Shown here: positions 11,361 to 23,215 of the stretch, in pieces | Layout of the letters: the number at the start of each line of letters is the position of its first letter | How positions within the stretch are numbered: the stretch's first letter is position 1 | The notes under the pieces: model-generated | What the model saw: the letters and a program-made list of their open reading frames with translations, nothing else | What the model was told of the DNA's origin: nothing | Database searches by the model: none | Translations under genes and position numbers: made by a program | Assembly (NCBI RefSeq): GCF_019175285.1 | Contig: NC_056527.1 | Span: 110,223,836 to 110,287,835, forward strand | Length of the DNA: 64,000 bases | Source of the DNA: Sceloporus undulatus | Lineage: Eukaryota; Chordata; Lepidosauria; Squamata; Phrynosomatidae | Direction: 5' to 3'

Positions 11361-11562
11361 GGCCCTTTCATACTACATAGTTATGGCACTTCAACTACAC
11401 TTTAACTGTCATGGCTTCATCCTACAGAATCCTGTGTTTTGGTGAGGCACTAGCGCTCTCTGGCTGAGAATTCTGAATACCACATGAAGCTACAATTCTC
11501 ATGGGATGAAACTATTGTAGTTAAAGCGGAATCAAACTACTATAATTGTGCAGGATGAAAGG
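11361..11562. repeat. Foldback MITE family B
   Basis: Left end ccctttcatactacatag and right end tgcaggatgaaagg are inverted, with an actttaactgtcatgg core. It lies in the intron between the two integrin exons. Confidence 0.75.
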
Positions 11563-12061
11563 ACTCCCAAGTCCAATATTCAGCAAGCTTGGCCACTGGC
11601 CAAGGTTTGAAACCCAGTAAGAGATCCACCAAAACAAACACACTTTGGGTACCATCAGGGCTGGCTGGAGGAAGAGAGTGTCTCCTCAGTCACATCTAAA
11701 ACTCCAGGCAATCTTCATTAACTCAGAGACCACAGAGAGTGTGTGAGAGAGGACTCATCTACACAGGCCAAATAAAATGGTTTCATCCCATGCTCGTGGT
11801 GACCTGTCTTCACAATGCAGGGCTAAATCCCCAATGCAAGTGCAGACTGTCTTCACCAAATCCACTGAATCAAACTGTGGCAGGGGAGATGGGATGCTAC
11901 ATAGATTTTCCTAAGCAACTTGGAGGAAAGGCAGCAATAAAATGCAATGATAAAATGAAAATGGTGGGTTCCTGTCTCAACCCTTGTCAATCATGCCTCG
12001 ACTCAGCAATGGCTTTTTACTCTAGGTCTATAAAACCTTACACAGCCCTGCAACAACTCAC

Positions 12062-12156
12062 CTTCAAGTGAAACATCCTCACACTTGTCCTTCTGCATAT
12101 CACATTGATACACCTTGCCTGTGGCGTTCTGCTCACCAGGGGCTCCCACAATGATC
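12062..12156 (-). CDS. ITGAL: Leukocyte integrin alpha chain (ITGAL-like), exon 3 equivalent
   Basis: Read on the minus strand, a TTTCAG acceptor opens a 95-nt exon (1 nt, 31 codons, 1 nt) that closes at GTGAGT. It encodes IIVGAPGEQNATGKVYQCDM and then QKDKCEDVSLE. This is the first beta-propeller repeat before the I-domain. Human ITGAL reads VVGAPGEGNSTGSLYQC here, including the NxT glycosylation site and the paired cysteines. Integrin alpha-L pairs with beta-2 to form LFA-1, the leukocyte adhesion receptor for ICAMs. The exon is intact and in phase with the next one at 11199-11263. Exons 1-2 and everything after exon 4 are not visible. Another CD11-family paralogue (ITGAM/X/D) is less likely because those have a longer insert after GAP. 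Confidence 0.72.
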
Positions 12157-12326
12157 CTGAAATTAATTAATACAAATCATGGAATAGTATAAATAACTAG
12201 GACATAATCTTTCCACAAATATTTCCTTGCCTCAAAAACTGTTTCAAAAACCCAGGATAGAATTGCCCTCTTTTCACAGTTCCCTACCTTCGACAGCAAT
12301 GTGACAGACTGAAATTAACACATACT

Positions 12327-12690
12327 CTCCAATTGTCCCAATTCTCTGTTGTGCCACTTTTCCAGCAGCTTTCAGAATGCCCCAGTTTTTCTCAATTGCT
12401 CCTTTTTTTCCTGGCTTACTTCCATCACTACAAACTGAATTCAAAGTGCAAAAGTAGTTTGTGCGCCATTAACTGAGCAGGTGAGAGAAGAGGGGTAAAA
12501 TCTTGCCCTTCCCTATAGACTCTTCCAAAAGCAAACTGCTACACTCTCTGTTCTTCTTCATTGAGCTGTTTTTCTTCATTAATAACTTTTGCCATCTTGA
12601 CCACACTCTGATGCTGTGTGGCCCATTTTTCATCTGTGAATCATAGAATCATAGAGTTGGAAGAGACCACAAGATTGGAGGGCATGTTAG
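12327..12690 (+). repeat. MITE family P copy with a short CR1 insertion
   Basis: Core and both ends are recognisable. Bases about 12638-12675 (atcatagaatcatagag...) are the reverse complement of a CR1 3' end, inserted near the right end. Confidence 0.75.
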
Positions 12691-13724
12691 ACATACAGAA
12701 ACAATTTTCTGGCATCATGATGTACAGTAACTGTATAAAGAAGCTCTGACCCCCTGACTATAATATAAAGGGTGCCAATTTTATTCCACACCACAACTTT
12801 TCCATCACAACCTTTAACTCTCACTTCCTCAATGAAAAGAGGAACATATTAGAGATGGCTTTCTTCCCATACACACTGAATGAATCTTAACAGGGTGTGA
12901 TCATACTAGTCAATCAGAAACTGAAAATCCAAAATAGTGAAAGCAGCAAAAGCACATGTCTGGGATTCCTCTTTTCCAGCAAAACAAACATGTGGTGGGG
13001 CATATGCTTATCCTGTCTTCTCAGAAATGGTTTGAGGTTTAGAGTACAGTAGTCAGATCTCAGGGTCTGTCCTTGTGTTTCTAGTTTCAATTTGTCATCT
13101 CCAGATGGGAGATGAGGGTGCATATTTTACAGTTTACAGGGCTTAGCTCCAGGCATGAATAAATGGCTATGAGCAAATATCAAGCTTTGCTGGAAGAGCA
13201 GCAACTTGATACAACTTCCAAGGCTTCACTGATTTCTTGCTGCAACTTGCAAAGACCCTTGGGATGGGTGTGTGTCTATATATTTACTTAGCTTCCTTCT
13301 TTCCTTCCAGTCATTGTAGTACCAGGCTCACCCTCCGCTCTGCTTTGCAGCCACCTTCTGACTAGAAGCAGTTAGTGTAGATTAAATGTTTCTTATTAAG
13401 AAATAATACTTTCATTTCACCTTTATCTGGGAACAGCTCCTTTAAACTAAGATTTCTCTCTTACTTTCCAAACAGGTAAGTTTTGTGTCTCTGTGTTTGA
13501 AAGACAAGCTGCAAGCAACTGCAGTTGGTTCCAAATGCATAAAGCCTAATGACATCACCAACAGCCATCTCTAGTCTCAGGTTTAGGTTTAGTGTTTACT
13601 GGCAGAGGGAACATAATACCTTTGTGGAAACCAAAATGTGTGTGTGTGGGGGGGGGGGGTTCCCAAGGAGATCTGCTTGGGACATCAGTGGCATCAACTA
13701 CAAAGATACTATCATATAGGACTT
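12691..13724. other. No further integrin exon found
   Basis: The preceding integrin exon should lie here or beyond the gap. I found none with the expected wording on the minus strand. Confidence 0.5.
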
Positions 13725-13824
13725 NNNNNNNNNNNNNNNNNNNNNNNNNNNNNNNNNNNNNNNNNNNNNNNNNNNNNNNNNNNNNNNNNNNNNNNNNNNN
13801 NNNNNNNNNNNNNNNNNNNNNNNN
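13725..13824. other. Sequence gap (100 N, probably of unknown size)
   Basis: Exactly 100 N. It is the right edge of the contig holding the integrin exons. Confidence 0.99.
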
Positions 13825-14381
13825 TTAATGACGACCATTTAACTCTTGCTTTTTTGTTTGACCAAATAAATGTTAATATATCTTTTTTCCATTGTCAGAA
13901 TACTATATCATTTTTGATTATCGGGATATTCTGGAACAAAAACATCATTTTTGGGAGGATACTCATTTTAAATAGTGCAATAATGACATATCTTTTTTTA
14001 ATGCACTAAAGTAACCTGAAATAAACTGTAGCAATGAAGGAAATTTGCAGAGGACTGTATATTTTCTGTGCTCTGACCTGTTTCCCAGGAACACAGTGTT
14101 GAGGTAGTCATTTCTGCAGGGCATACTGAAACTCCAGTCTCTAATCACTAGAGGAATAGACAAGGTCTGGCATCAGATCTCATTATCCACTGTTTTCAAG
14201 TTTCTTTTGGCTTTTGTAAATGTAAAATCCTATTGAGAATTATTTTAGAAAAAGGAAGTTTGACATCCTGATAATCTTTCAGTGGCGTATACACTTTTCT
14301 TTTTGAGTAAATTGAGGGGAGGGCATTTTTCTGATCTAGTGTGTTGCTTCAGCAGTTCTAACCCAATACTAATGCAACTTC

Positions 14382-14897
14382 GGCCCTTATCACACGTGAA
14401 ACTGGAACTCTGATCCAGAGCCATTCGAAAGCGAGGGAGAAGCAGTCATTTCAAATCCAAGGCAGTTCACATGATTAATTATCACACGTGAAGAACGAAA
14501 TTGTGCTTATTACTGAGGCAAAGCGGAGCGAGTGCAAAATAAATTACCACACCAAACGGATTCAACGATTCGAATTGGCAGCCTTGCGAATGCTCAGTGG
14601 AGCCCTGGACACTGTCATCCTTCCCTGCTTCCTCCATTTGGCCCCTCCTTAGCACCAGGATGCAGGGGGCTAGTGGGAGCAGGATCGGGGTGATGGAGGA
14701 GGAGGAAGATGCAGGAGCAGGACCAAATTCACCTACATCAGGAATCACTTTGGATTGACTTTGGATCTGGCTCGGAACTGCTCCCCATAGAAAGCAATCA
14801 CATGTGATAATCTATTACGTTTTAACATGAATTCACATGGTTGGACCAGGAATGACTTCGGTTTGGAGCTGCAAGACCCATCGTCTGATAAGGTCCT
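14382..14897. mobile_element. Relative of the long-TIR element at 10090-10972
   Basis: Ends cccttatcacacg and the inverse of cgtctgataagg match. The interior shares caacgattcgaattggca and tgcaaaataaattaccacac with the 10 kb element. Confidence 0.65.
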
Positions 14898-14964
14898 GAC
14901 AGTCTTGGAAAAATTGTGATGTTGGGGTGAATAGGAGACATAGTTCCTTTATTTCTGGGGGTAC

Positions 14965-15185
14965 AATTCAAAGACATAGCCATGTTAGTCTGGAATATAC
15001 AAATGGATATTGTAGCACCTTTGATTACCTGTGTGAAAGAAGCTGTAGCATAAGCTTTTGTAGACTTAGTCTACCTTCTGAGGATGCATCTGAGGAAGTA
15101 GACCAAGTCTACAAAAGCATATGTTGCAACTTCTTTTGCACGGTTAGTCTCAGTGATGCTACAGGATCCCTTTGCTTTATTTTCT
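14965..15185 (+). mobile_element. Penelope-like element fragment with hammerhead-like motif
   Basis: 15090-15118 reads ctgaggaagtagac, a loop and gtctacaaaagc. This matches a hammerhead core with stem II formed by GTAGAC/GTCTAC. Such motifs are known in terminal repeats of Penelope-like elements. An inverted partial copy lies just before it (15045-15080). Confidence 0.5.
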
Positions 15186-15469
15186 GTTGTGAAATTTTGA
15201 GTAAACACACACAGGATTGCAGCTTTACAAATAAAAAATTATATGGTGTTACCAATTTCTATAACATACACTATGAGAAATCACATTGTTTCTTATCATT
15301 TTACAAATGAGCAAGGATCTTTGTTGTTACCCTCTCAACTTCACACTTGCCAAGGAAGTTATTTATGTTCATAACCATAGTTATGTCAATATATGAAAAT
15401 TTAAAAGTTCTAAGATTTTTTTAAAATGTCACAGAAGACAAAAAACAATTTCTCATTAATATCAGAGTG

Positions 15470-15850
15470 GCTAGTGGATCAAGCCAACTAGATCAAGACA
15501 ACAAATACGGAAAATAAAACAATGGTTCACAGACTGGGAAACACTTGATATACTATCCAATCCCCAAGAAAGGGGATACCAGGGATTGCTGTAGCCATAG
15601 GACCATTGCATTAATTCCCCATACAAGTAAAGTGATGCTCAAAATAATATAATAAAGACTATCACCATAAATGGAGTGAGAAATGCCAGCTAGGTTTAGG
15701 AAAGAAAGAGGCAGTAGGGATCATGTTGCAAACATATGTTGGCTAATAGACCACAACAAAAAATTTGAAAAGAACATCAGCCTGTGTTTTATAGATTACA
15801 GTAAAGCATTTGATTGTATAGATCATGAAAAACTATGGATTGTTCTTAAA
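15470..15850 (+). mobile_element. RTE-BovB LINE fragment (reverse transcriptase core)
   Basis: Encodes KNISLCFIDYSKAFDCIDHE then KLW, the FxDYxKAFD block of BovB reverse transcriptase. The upstream sequence is degraded. Confidence 0.82.
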
Positions 15851-16025
15851 CTAAGCAGGATCATACCTGATTAATACTTGGATGGCAGACCACCAATGAA
15901 CATTAGGAGCTGTAGGCTATATTTCAGAGCAGGAAACTGGCAAAACCACCTCTGAGTATTCCTTGACTGAAAAAACACAAATTCATAGGTTGCCATAAGT
16001 CAACTGGCAGCTTAAGGCACATTCA
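15847..16025 (+). repeat. 5S-rRNA-derived SINE
   Basis: ctaagcaggatcatacctga and ttaatacttggatggcagac match the 3' half of 5S rRNA including its internal promoter. ggctatatttcagag and a BovB-like tail follow. It abuts the BovB fragment. Confidence 0.72.
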
Positions 16026-18910
16026 AACATAGTTCTGTAAATGATGTATCCTTACAGAACACACAATCTGTATTACTTTTTTCCCACTTCCTTTAAAAAC
16101 ACATTCCTCGGACTCTTCATTAAATAAACAGGATCCTGCAGTGATTATTTCTAGAGATACTGGACCAAAATATTAGGCATGTGTTTGTTTTTTTTACTGA
16201 AAAAGTATAATTTGGGTACATGGGCAAAAGGTTGAGGGAATTACAAATTAATTTAGGCTGTGACTTTATACATATTTGGAAGTAAGTAATCTGACTGAAC
16301 TCAATGAGGATTACCTCTGAGTAGGATTGCAGAGGCGCGAATCCTGTGGGCTTTCAGGTGTTGATCCTGACTCTTGATTTCCATTGCAACTTGGTGTGCA
16401 GAAAATAAATCAAAGCTTTCCTCATCACTTTATGTTAAGGATGAAAGAAAGGCAAAGAGAAAGGGGTGTTAGGAGAAACCTGCCCTATTTTGATCCTATT
16501 TTAAAATATAATCAGACATTTTCCTTGATCTGGACTGGAAAGTGAAACAGTCTTCCACACAGATAACAGAGAACCACATTCAGGAGAAGTGGGAAAGGAT
16601 GTTCAGCTTCCATCCTTTAAGAATGTGGGGAGGGAGGCATTCTGTATAGAGAAAATGCATAACAAATAATACTTAAAAGGTCCTTTAATACATCTTGGAA
16701 AGTTAAAAATAAATGTGTCCACTTTGAGGGGTTAATATCAGTGAGATGTGCACATGCTGATGGGAACCGGTAGCAGTGATAAGGGGGGGGGAGATACACC
16801 AGATGGACCTTCCTGTGTTGCCTTCCACCCCACTGTCTCCCCCTCCTCCAGTAGAAAGGAAAGCAGAGCTTGGCTTTGGCATCACTAAAGTAGCACAGCT
16901 GTCAGCATGAATGAACTGGTAAGCAGCCAGAAGTCTGGTATGTTTCTCATGTATATCCATAAAGTGCCACAAGTGTACTCTTTATTGTTGATCACCATTT
17001 ATTATTTGAAACAGTTTAACTTTACAACTTGGCTGTGAGTTCTGAGGCAGCTGGAAAACAGAGATCTAGAGGCTGGAGTTGTTGAATTTTAAATTTGGGG
17101 TGCTGGGGACAGGACACTCCAAGTCTGCAAGGTAGAAGAGCTGCATGTTGTGTAACTTCCCAGCTAATATTTTGTGGCATTGCTCCTGTCCTGTCACTGA
17201 CGCAGCTGCATGAGAAGCAGAAATCTGGGAGGTGATAGGTATCCACTAATGATCTGATGTGGCTTTGGAGGGAAAAAAAGAAAGAAGGGTTTTTGGTGTC
17301 AATGTCACGCTATCCATATTTGGTTGCAGGCTGGAAATGCAGGCTATACAGTATATCTATATATACACATATAGAATCAGATGTGGTTCAGTCACTAGCC
17401 CATATATACCCAGAAAAGCAAAGGAGAAAAGACTATATTATATATATACTATTATATATATATATATATATATCTTTGCTCCTTTTGCTTTCTGGAGCTA
17501 TATGAGCTAGTGACTGAAATATTCTTACTGTATGTAAAATGCAATATGACAGTTCATTTTTTCCTCTTTGACACAAATGCCAGTATGTCAGTATGCGAAT
17601 TAGCCACAAGCTCTAGATATCATCTATTATTTTAATACAAAAAGGGCTTACATCTTGGACCATTTCTACACTCCTCTAACTCTCTTGCCAATTTATCCTA
17701 CTTACTTATTGAAGCTGTTTCTAGGACAGTGACCATAGAAAAGAAAATGTTCCAAGATCCTGTAGTGATGCTCATTGAAAGTTAAATAAAGGCTGGCAAA
17801 ACATGTATGTGAACACAAGGTCTTTGGCCTTTCCGCCTTTCCAAGAATAAAAGCATTGACAGAAAGCATGCTGCATTTGTATCTTGAGGGTCTTTTGACT
17901 TGCTGTTTCCATCAGTCAGTTTTCAATAAATAAAGCATCCTCTTTTCAAACAGATGGAAGTAAACATTACACTTGTACAGATGCCAAGCCTTTTGCTCTA
18001 AATGGGTTGTTTTCCCCATCAGTTGGGTTTATAAGTCACTGAGCAAGATTTCCATGTGTGATGCATTGGTGTTTCAGACAAAGAAGCATATAGAACATAA
18101 GAGACGAAACAGAAGTGTTATTATTGTGGCATTAAAAGAACATAATTAACAGACTCTTCTCTCTCTACAAGAATTTTGCCCTTCTTAGGAATTTGACTGG
18201 TAAACTATGCCTCTCGGAATAGTACAGGTTTTATACTAGTGTCTATAGTGGCAATATAAGAATTAACAGGCATTTGTTAGAATACTCACAGTTGATCATA
18301 GCTTTCATGCATCTGGTGCTGAATAAAATACTGTGTACTAATAATAATCCATGAGGGGCTCAAACATATGATATTGAAGGGGGATGTCTTGAAACCATAT
18401 GCAACCTTACTCTATTTTCTCATTCATGTGAAAAAGCTGTTTCTGCTGCAAATCCTTTGCAACTGCTGAGATGGATCAGGAGGAAAAGCATGACAAAACA
18501 GACTTTGAGAACAAGAATTGCCTGGCAGGCATTGGGAACGCAAGACCAGCTTCAAGACTGTTTGGTAAATTTGGAGAAAATGGGGACAAGTGGATGGGGT
18601 GGCAAGTCACTAGCAGCTCCTTCTAATTTCTTACTATAGGAAAGAAACATTTCGATTTCAGAAAGATTGCAACATAGTCATAAAAGTTCAAAATAACTGC
18701 AGGGAAAAGAGCTCCATTTATTGATACCATCCCAATTACTGTACATGTTATCTAAAAGAATATCAGAAGTGAAAAGATGGTATAGTAAGCACACTGCCCA
18801 TAAAGTAGGCACAGGTCTAGACAATTTATTGTACTATAATTTCTGGTGTTTGTCTACTCTGCTATACAAATTTTATGCTTAAGACCAAGGCTTATACTGT
18901 ATATGATTAT
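16026..18910. other. No gene recognised
   Basis: A TA microsatellite lies at about 17440-17475. A short plus-strand frame near 18457-18639 has no family I can name. No conserved splice-flanked exon was seen. Confidence 0.5.
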
Positions 18911-18914
18911 TATG

Positions 18915-19480
18915 ATTATGATTATTTTATTATATTATATTCCGCCTTTCTCCCAATATAGGGACTCAACGCAGCGAACAGCAGATTTAAAACAATACAA
19001 TTTAAAAACAGTACAATATTAAAATGTATAAATATAAAACTAGCACTTTGAATTGTGCCCGGAAATGGACTGGCAGCCAATAGAGCTGTTGCAACAAGGG
19101 AGTTGTATGCTCCCTGTAGTCAGCTCTAGTTAACAACCTGGCTGCAGCTCTTTGGGCCAGTTGAAGTTTCTGAGCATTTTTCAAAGATCACGTAGTGTGC
19201 ATTACAGTAATACAAATGGGATGTAACCAAGGCATGTACCACCATGGCCAGATCTGACTTCTCCAGGAATGGGTGCAGTTGTTACATGAGTTTTAGCTGT
19301 GTAAAAGCACTCCTGGTCACTGCTGATACCTAGGCTTCCAGGCTCAATGGTGAATCCAAAAGTACCCCCAAATTACAAACCTGAGTTGAACTACCACGTA
19401 GCTTTCATGGGCTGGGGCCACTGATAGGGATATTGCTGAATTTGACAGATAATTAAATAAAAATTTTGTGGCTTACCATC
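18915..19480 (-). mobile_element. L2-like LINE fragment
   Basis: The minus strand encodes QLAQRAAARLLTRADYREHT then TPLLQQLYWLPVHFRAQFKV, the standard C-terminal part of L2-clade ORF2. Confidence 0.78.
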
Positions 19481-19635
19481 ACATCTTGTTATTGTTAATT
19501 CTATGTTTCATATGCATTCGCTGGTCTAGAGGCCACATATTTCCTTAAATTTGCAAACAATGTGTATTGACCTTTTGATCTTAGTTCATAACTCCAGATT
19601 CAAGATCGAAAGCCAGGCAGGATAGAAATAAAAGG

Positions 19636-20215
19636 ATGTTGTTGTTGTTGTTGTTGTTGTTGTTGTGTGTTTTTAAGTCATTTCCAACTTATGGCAACCC
19701 TAAAGTGAACCTATCATGGGGTTTTCTTAGAAAGAATTGTTCAGAGGGAGAAGGGAAATTGGAAGTATAATCCAATGGCAATCTGAATGCAATCATGGGG
19801 TTTAACGCTATCGCGTGATAACCCACTACACGCAAATTCAGGCAATGGGAAGTCAGTCTGAACGCAATCATATGGTTTCACGTTATTGCGTGATAGACTG
19901 CCACACGCAAATTCGGGCAATGGCATGCTATTTTTGGGCAATGGGGAGCCAGTTCGAACGCAATGCGCGTTCACGTAATTGCGCTAAACTAGTGACTTTA
20001 AGTGAATGCATTCTGGCCCCACTTTCTTTTCATTCGAATTTAAGAGAAATTCCTCCCGTTTGATAAACTCCCGAGGTTTCCTTTTTCTTTTCTGAAAGAG
20101 TGTGACTTGCCTAAGGTCAGCCAGTGGGTTTCCAAGACTGAGTGGGGATTCGAACCCTGGTCTCCAGAGTCATAGTCCAATACTCGAATCACTACACCAC
20201 ACTGGTGAGAGAGGA
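19636..20215 (-). repeat. tRNA-derived SINE split by a tandem-repeat element
   Basis: Tail and middle at 19636-19750, rest at 20097-20215 (gattcgaaccctggtctcca, actacaccacactgg). The insert between them carries repeated gcgtgata and acgcaaattc(a/g)ggcaatgg units. Confidence 0.75.
19752..20096. repeat. Insertion with ~70-bp tandem units inside a SINE
   Basis: At least two units share gaacgcaatcatatgg-like, gcgtgata and cacgcaaattc wording. Related wording occurs in the long-TIR elements at 10 and 14 kb. The exact ends are not resolved. Confidence 0.55.
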
Positions 20216-20692
20216 ATAAAGGAAGAGTAATTGCTAGCAGATAAGGTTGCCACAGTGAAAACTGGAGAGAGTTCCTGTACTTTAATATTGTACAGAAGAG
20301 GGAATTTTAGCTGGTGATCTGGTTGCTTGAGAAGCAATATTTGCTGAATTCCCCCCCCCCCCCCCCCATTTAAACAACCATTAAAGGTACAGAGCCCTTT
20401 CCAGTGAATGAACTAAATACCTGATAGGGAAAGGAGTTTGTTGCAAGCCTGTAATGGTGCTTTTAGGAAGGCTTGAAACTAGGGTAAGATAATGACAGCA
20501 TATGAATCAATGGAAATTTTTATTTTCATTAGGAGCAGGGAAGAAGATGGAAGACACTGAGACAAGTGAAAAGTCTGCAACCAAAAAGAGAGAAGATATT
20601 ACACCCGGGCTAAAAAATCAAGGACATTTAACAGCCCCAACAACAAAATACCAGCGAGTAGGTCGGGAGATTTGTGGTGTTTGTGGAAAAAA

Positions 20693-20792
20693 NNNNNNNN
20701 NNNNNNNNNNNNNNNNNNNNNNNNNNNNNNNNNNNNNNNNNNNNNNNNNNNNNNNNNNNNNNNNNNNNNNNNNNNNNNNNNNNNNNNNNNNN
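20693..20792. other. Sequence gap (100 N) at a TG microsatellite
   Basis: Exactly 100 N, with (TG)n on its right flank, so probably an assembly break in a simple repeat. Confidence 0.99.
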
Positions 20793-20894
20793 TGTGTGTG
20801 TGTGTGTGTTTGTGTTTGTGTTGCATTACACTGCTTCCACACTCTTTCCTTGTGGCTGGGTGCTTTTTTTCCAAGTCCTTTCCCACTTATTGAG

Positions 20895-21592
20895 ACCCTA
20901 GACCTGCACAACTTGGCAGCAGGTAGGGACCAACATTAAAAGAGGCTAAACTTCTTTGGGCCACAGATAGGTTTTAATTGTTGTTGTTGTTGTTATTGGT
21001 AAGTCGAAGGCTTTCATGGCCGGCAATAATAGTTTTCTGTGTGTTTTTCAGGCTATGTGGCCATGTTCTAGAAGAGTTTATTCCTGCCGTTTCGCCAGCA
21101 TCAGATGCCAGCCACAGATGCTGGTGAAACGTCAGGAATAAACTCTTCTAGAACATGGCCACATATCCTGAAAAACCCACAGAAAACTATTATTACTATT
21201 ATTATTTAATTAATAATAATTAATATAATATTAATTCCATCCTGCTCTTCCTTTGCCCAGCCCACTCCTCAGGAGAAAACCAAATGGCAATGGCGGAGGA
21301 GCCTTGCCTGGCCTTCCCCTCCTTTGCCTGGACTTCTTTGGAGATGGCCAAAAGATGGAGGAGCTTTGCCCCTCTTCCTCTTCCACCACTTGGCCTTCTC
21401 AGGAGAAAGCCAGGCAGCAGGGAAGCGTTGTGGGGTGAGCATTCACCCTTCCTCCTCACTTCTGACCTGGCCCTCTCCTCAGGAGGAGGCCAAGTGGCAG
21501 AGGTGCCTTGGAAGTCATTCCACATCCTTGTGGGCCACTCAAAATCCTTTGGTGGGCCGCATGTGGCCCCTGGGCCATATGTTGTGTAGGCC
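20895..21592. mobile_element. hAT-like element interrupted by a foldback
   Basis: Ends gacctgcacaac and gttgtgtaggcc are inverted. The interior (21250-21540) has repeated aggagaaagccaggcag-type units. The foldback at 21003-21190 is inserted near its left end. No clear duplication was found. Confidence 0.5.
21003..21190. mobile_element. Palindromic Penelope-like fragment with hammerhead-like motifs on both strands
   Basis: Arms of about 85 bp are inverted copies (gtttttcaggctatgtggcc against ggccacatatcctgaaaaac). The centre carries gccagcc-acagatg-ctggtgaaacgtcagga, a hammerhead stem II plus GAAAC. Confidence 0.55.
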
Positions 21593-21602
21593 TGAAGGTG
21601 AA

Positions 21603-21795
21603 CCCATTCCAGAGTTTTCTTGGCAAGATTTCTGCCTGGCTATGGAAACCCACTGGGTAACCTTAGACAAGTCACACTTGCTCAGCCTCAGGTGAAGGCA
21701 ATGGCAACCAACCCCACCCCCCCAACAAATCTTGCCACCAAAACCCTGGGATAGGTTTACCTTAGGCTCACCATAAGTCGAATATGACTTGAAGA
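21603..21795 (+). repeat. tRNA-derived SINE, partial
   Basis: Middle and tail: cccactgggtaaccttagac, then ggctcaccataagtcgaata and tgacttgaagacac. Confidence 0.65.
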
Positions 21796-21814
21796 CACAA
21801 AACAACAAAAGGTG

Positions 21815-22025
21815 ACCCTGTCCCAAGGTTTTCTTGGCAAGATGTCTTCAGAAGGAGGTTTGCCATCTAAAACAGAGTTGAAATCACAAATAAAACCATG
21901 GGCCAACATCAGGGGAATTTGGAGGATTGGTAGTTGCACTGTCCATGGACTCAGAGGCTGAGAGACTGTGACTCACCCAAGAATCGCCCAGTGTCCCTAC
22001 TACACTATATTGGTTCTTTTGGAAA
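21815..22025 (-). repeat. tRNA-derived SINE, degraded
   Basis: Reverse copy: ggttttcttggcaagatgtc at the left, tgtccctactacactatatt near the right. Confidence 0.55.
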
Positions 22026-22114
22026 CTTATTGTGTGCCTCTAAGTCATTTTGGACTGATGGTGATTCTTAAGTGAACTTGTTGTTGTTCTTATGTGCCTT
22101 CACGTCCTCTCTGA

Positions 22115-22485
22115 TGTCCAAAAGTCTGGAATGACCTGCCGGAGGAGATCCACCATATAACATTTTTGGAGGCCTTTAAGAAGGCAATAAAATGGATCTT
22201 TTCTGGCAGGCCTTCCCAAATTGACCTCTTTGGAATGCTCACTCTCCAGTTGCATAGCTGTTCCCACCGGACTGTGATTGTGCTTGATATTATTGACTAC
22301 ATTATTGGTAGCATTTTATTGGGAATTGTTGTTTTTAACACTATTTTAAGGTGGAAGGGAGATAGGGAATTGGATTTGATATGTTTTGCTATGTTTTTAC
22401 TTGTGGCTTGTTGTGTTCTATTTTTATTGTTCTTATGTCTGTTGTTACCCGCCTTGATCCAATACAGGGAGAGGCAGGATACAAA
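22115..22485 (+). mobile_element. L2-like LINE, 3' end
   Basis: tctggaatgacctgccgg and ggcctttaagaaggcaataa, then the tail acccgccttgatccaatac and an AAT/TTA microsatellite (22485-22540). Confidence 0.75.
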
Positions 22486-22539
22486 TAATAATAATAATAA
22501 TAATAATAATTATTATTATTATTATTATTATTATTATTT

Positions 22540-22725
22540 ATGGCAAACCTAGGGTTTTATTGGCAAGATTTCTTCAGAGGGAGGTTTGCCAGTGCCATCC
22601 TCTGAGACAGAGAGTTTGACTTGCTCCAGGGCACCCTGTGGCATTCCCTGGCTGAACAAGGATTTAAAGCTGGGTCTCCCAGAGTCCTAGTCCAACCCTC
22701 AGACCACTACACCTGGTTGGTTATT
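22540..22725 (-). repeat. tRNA-derived SINE
   Basis: Reverse copy, first of three in one orientation. The head ends at cagaccactacacctggttgg. Confidence 0.7.
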
Positions 22726-22734
22726 TGTCAACTT

Positions 22735-22980
22735 TGTTGTTGTGTGCCTCTAAGTCAGTTTTGATTTATGGTGACCCCAAGGTAAACTTATCATAGGGTT
22801 TTCTTGGCAGGTTTCTTCAGAGGGGCTTTGCCATTTGCCATCCTTTGAGGCTGAGAGAGTGGGACTCACCCAAGGCAACCCAACCCTGTGACATTTCCTG
22901 ACTGAGCAGGGATTCAAGGCTGGGTCTCCCAGAGTCTTAGTCCAACCCTCAGATCACTATACCAAGCTGGCTCTTTTGGA
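22735..22980 (-). repeat. tRNA-derived SINE, near full length
   Basis: From gttgtgtgcctctaagtcag to the head cactataccaagctggctct. Confidence 0.75.
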
Positions 22981-22984
22981 AACT

Positions 22985-23215
22985 TTGTTGTTGTTTAGCA
23001 TCACCATAAGTCCAAAATTACTTGGACACAACAAGAACAAAGTTTCCAAGGGTTTCCACTGCATTTCTCTGAGTTTAAGAGAAGCAGAGAAAGTGTGAGT
23101 TGCTCAAGATCAACCAATAGGTTTTCACGACTGCGTGGGAGATTCAAACTCTGACCGCCCCAAATCCTAGCCCAGCTCTTAAACCAGTCCACTACATCAG
23201 TACACCTCATTTAAA
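22985..23215 (-). repeat. tRNA-derived SINE, degraded
   Basis: Third reverse copy. The head is near accagtccactacatcagta. Confidence 0.6.

Noticed and set aside
13592-14009. Frames running through the gap near 13725
   Set aside because: Much of the frame is N; the rest shows no family.
18457-18639. Possible small exon (plus strand)
   Set aside because: No recognisable family or consistent splice sites.
20502-20939. Frames through the gap near 20693
   Set aside because: Composed of N plus translated (TG)n.
22166-22552. Plus-strand frame with hydrophobic stretches that resembles a membrane protein
   Set aside because: It is the 3' end of an L2-like LINE read through its T-rich tail and an AAT repeat.
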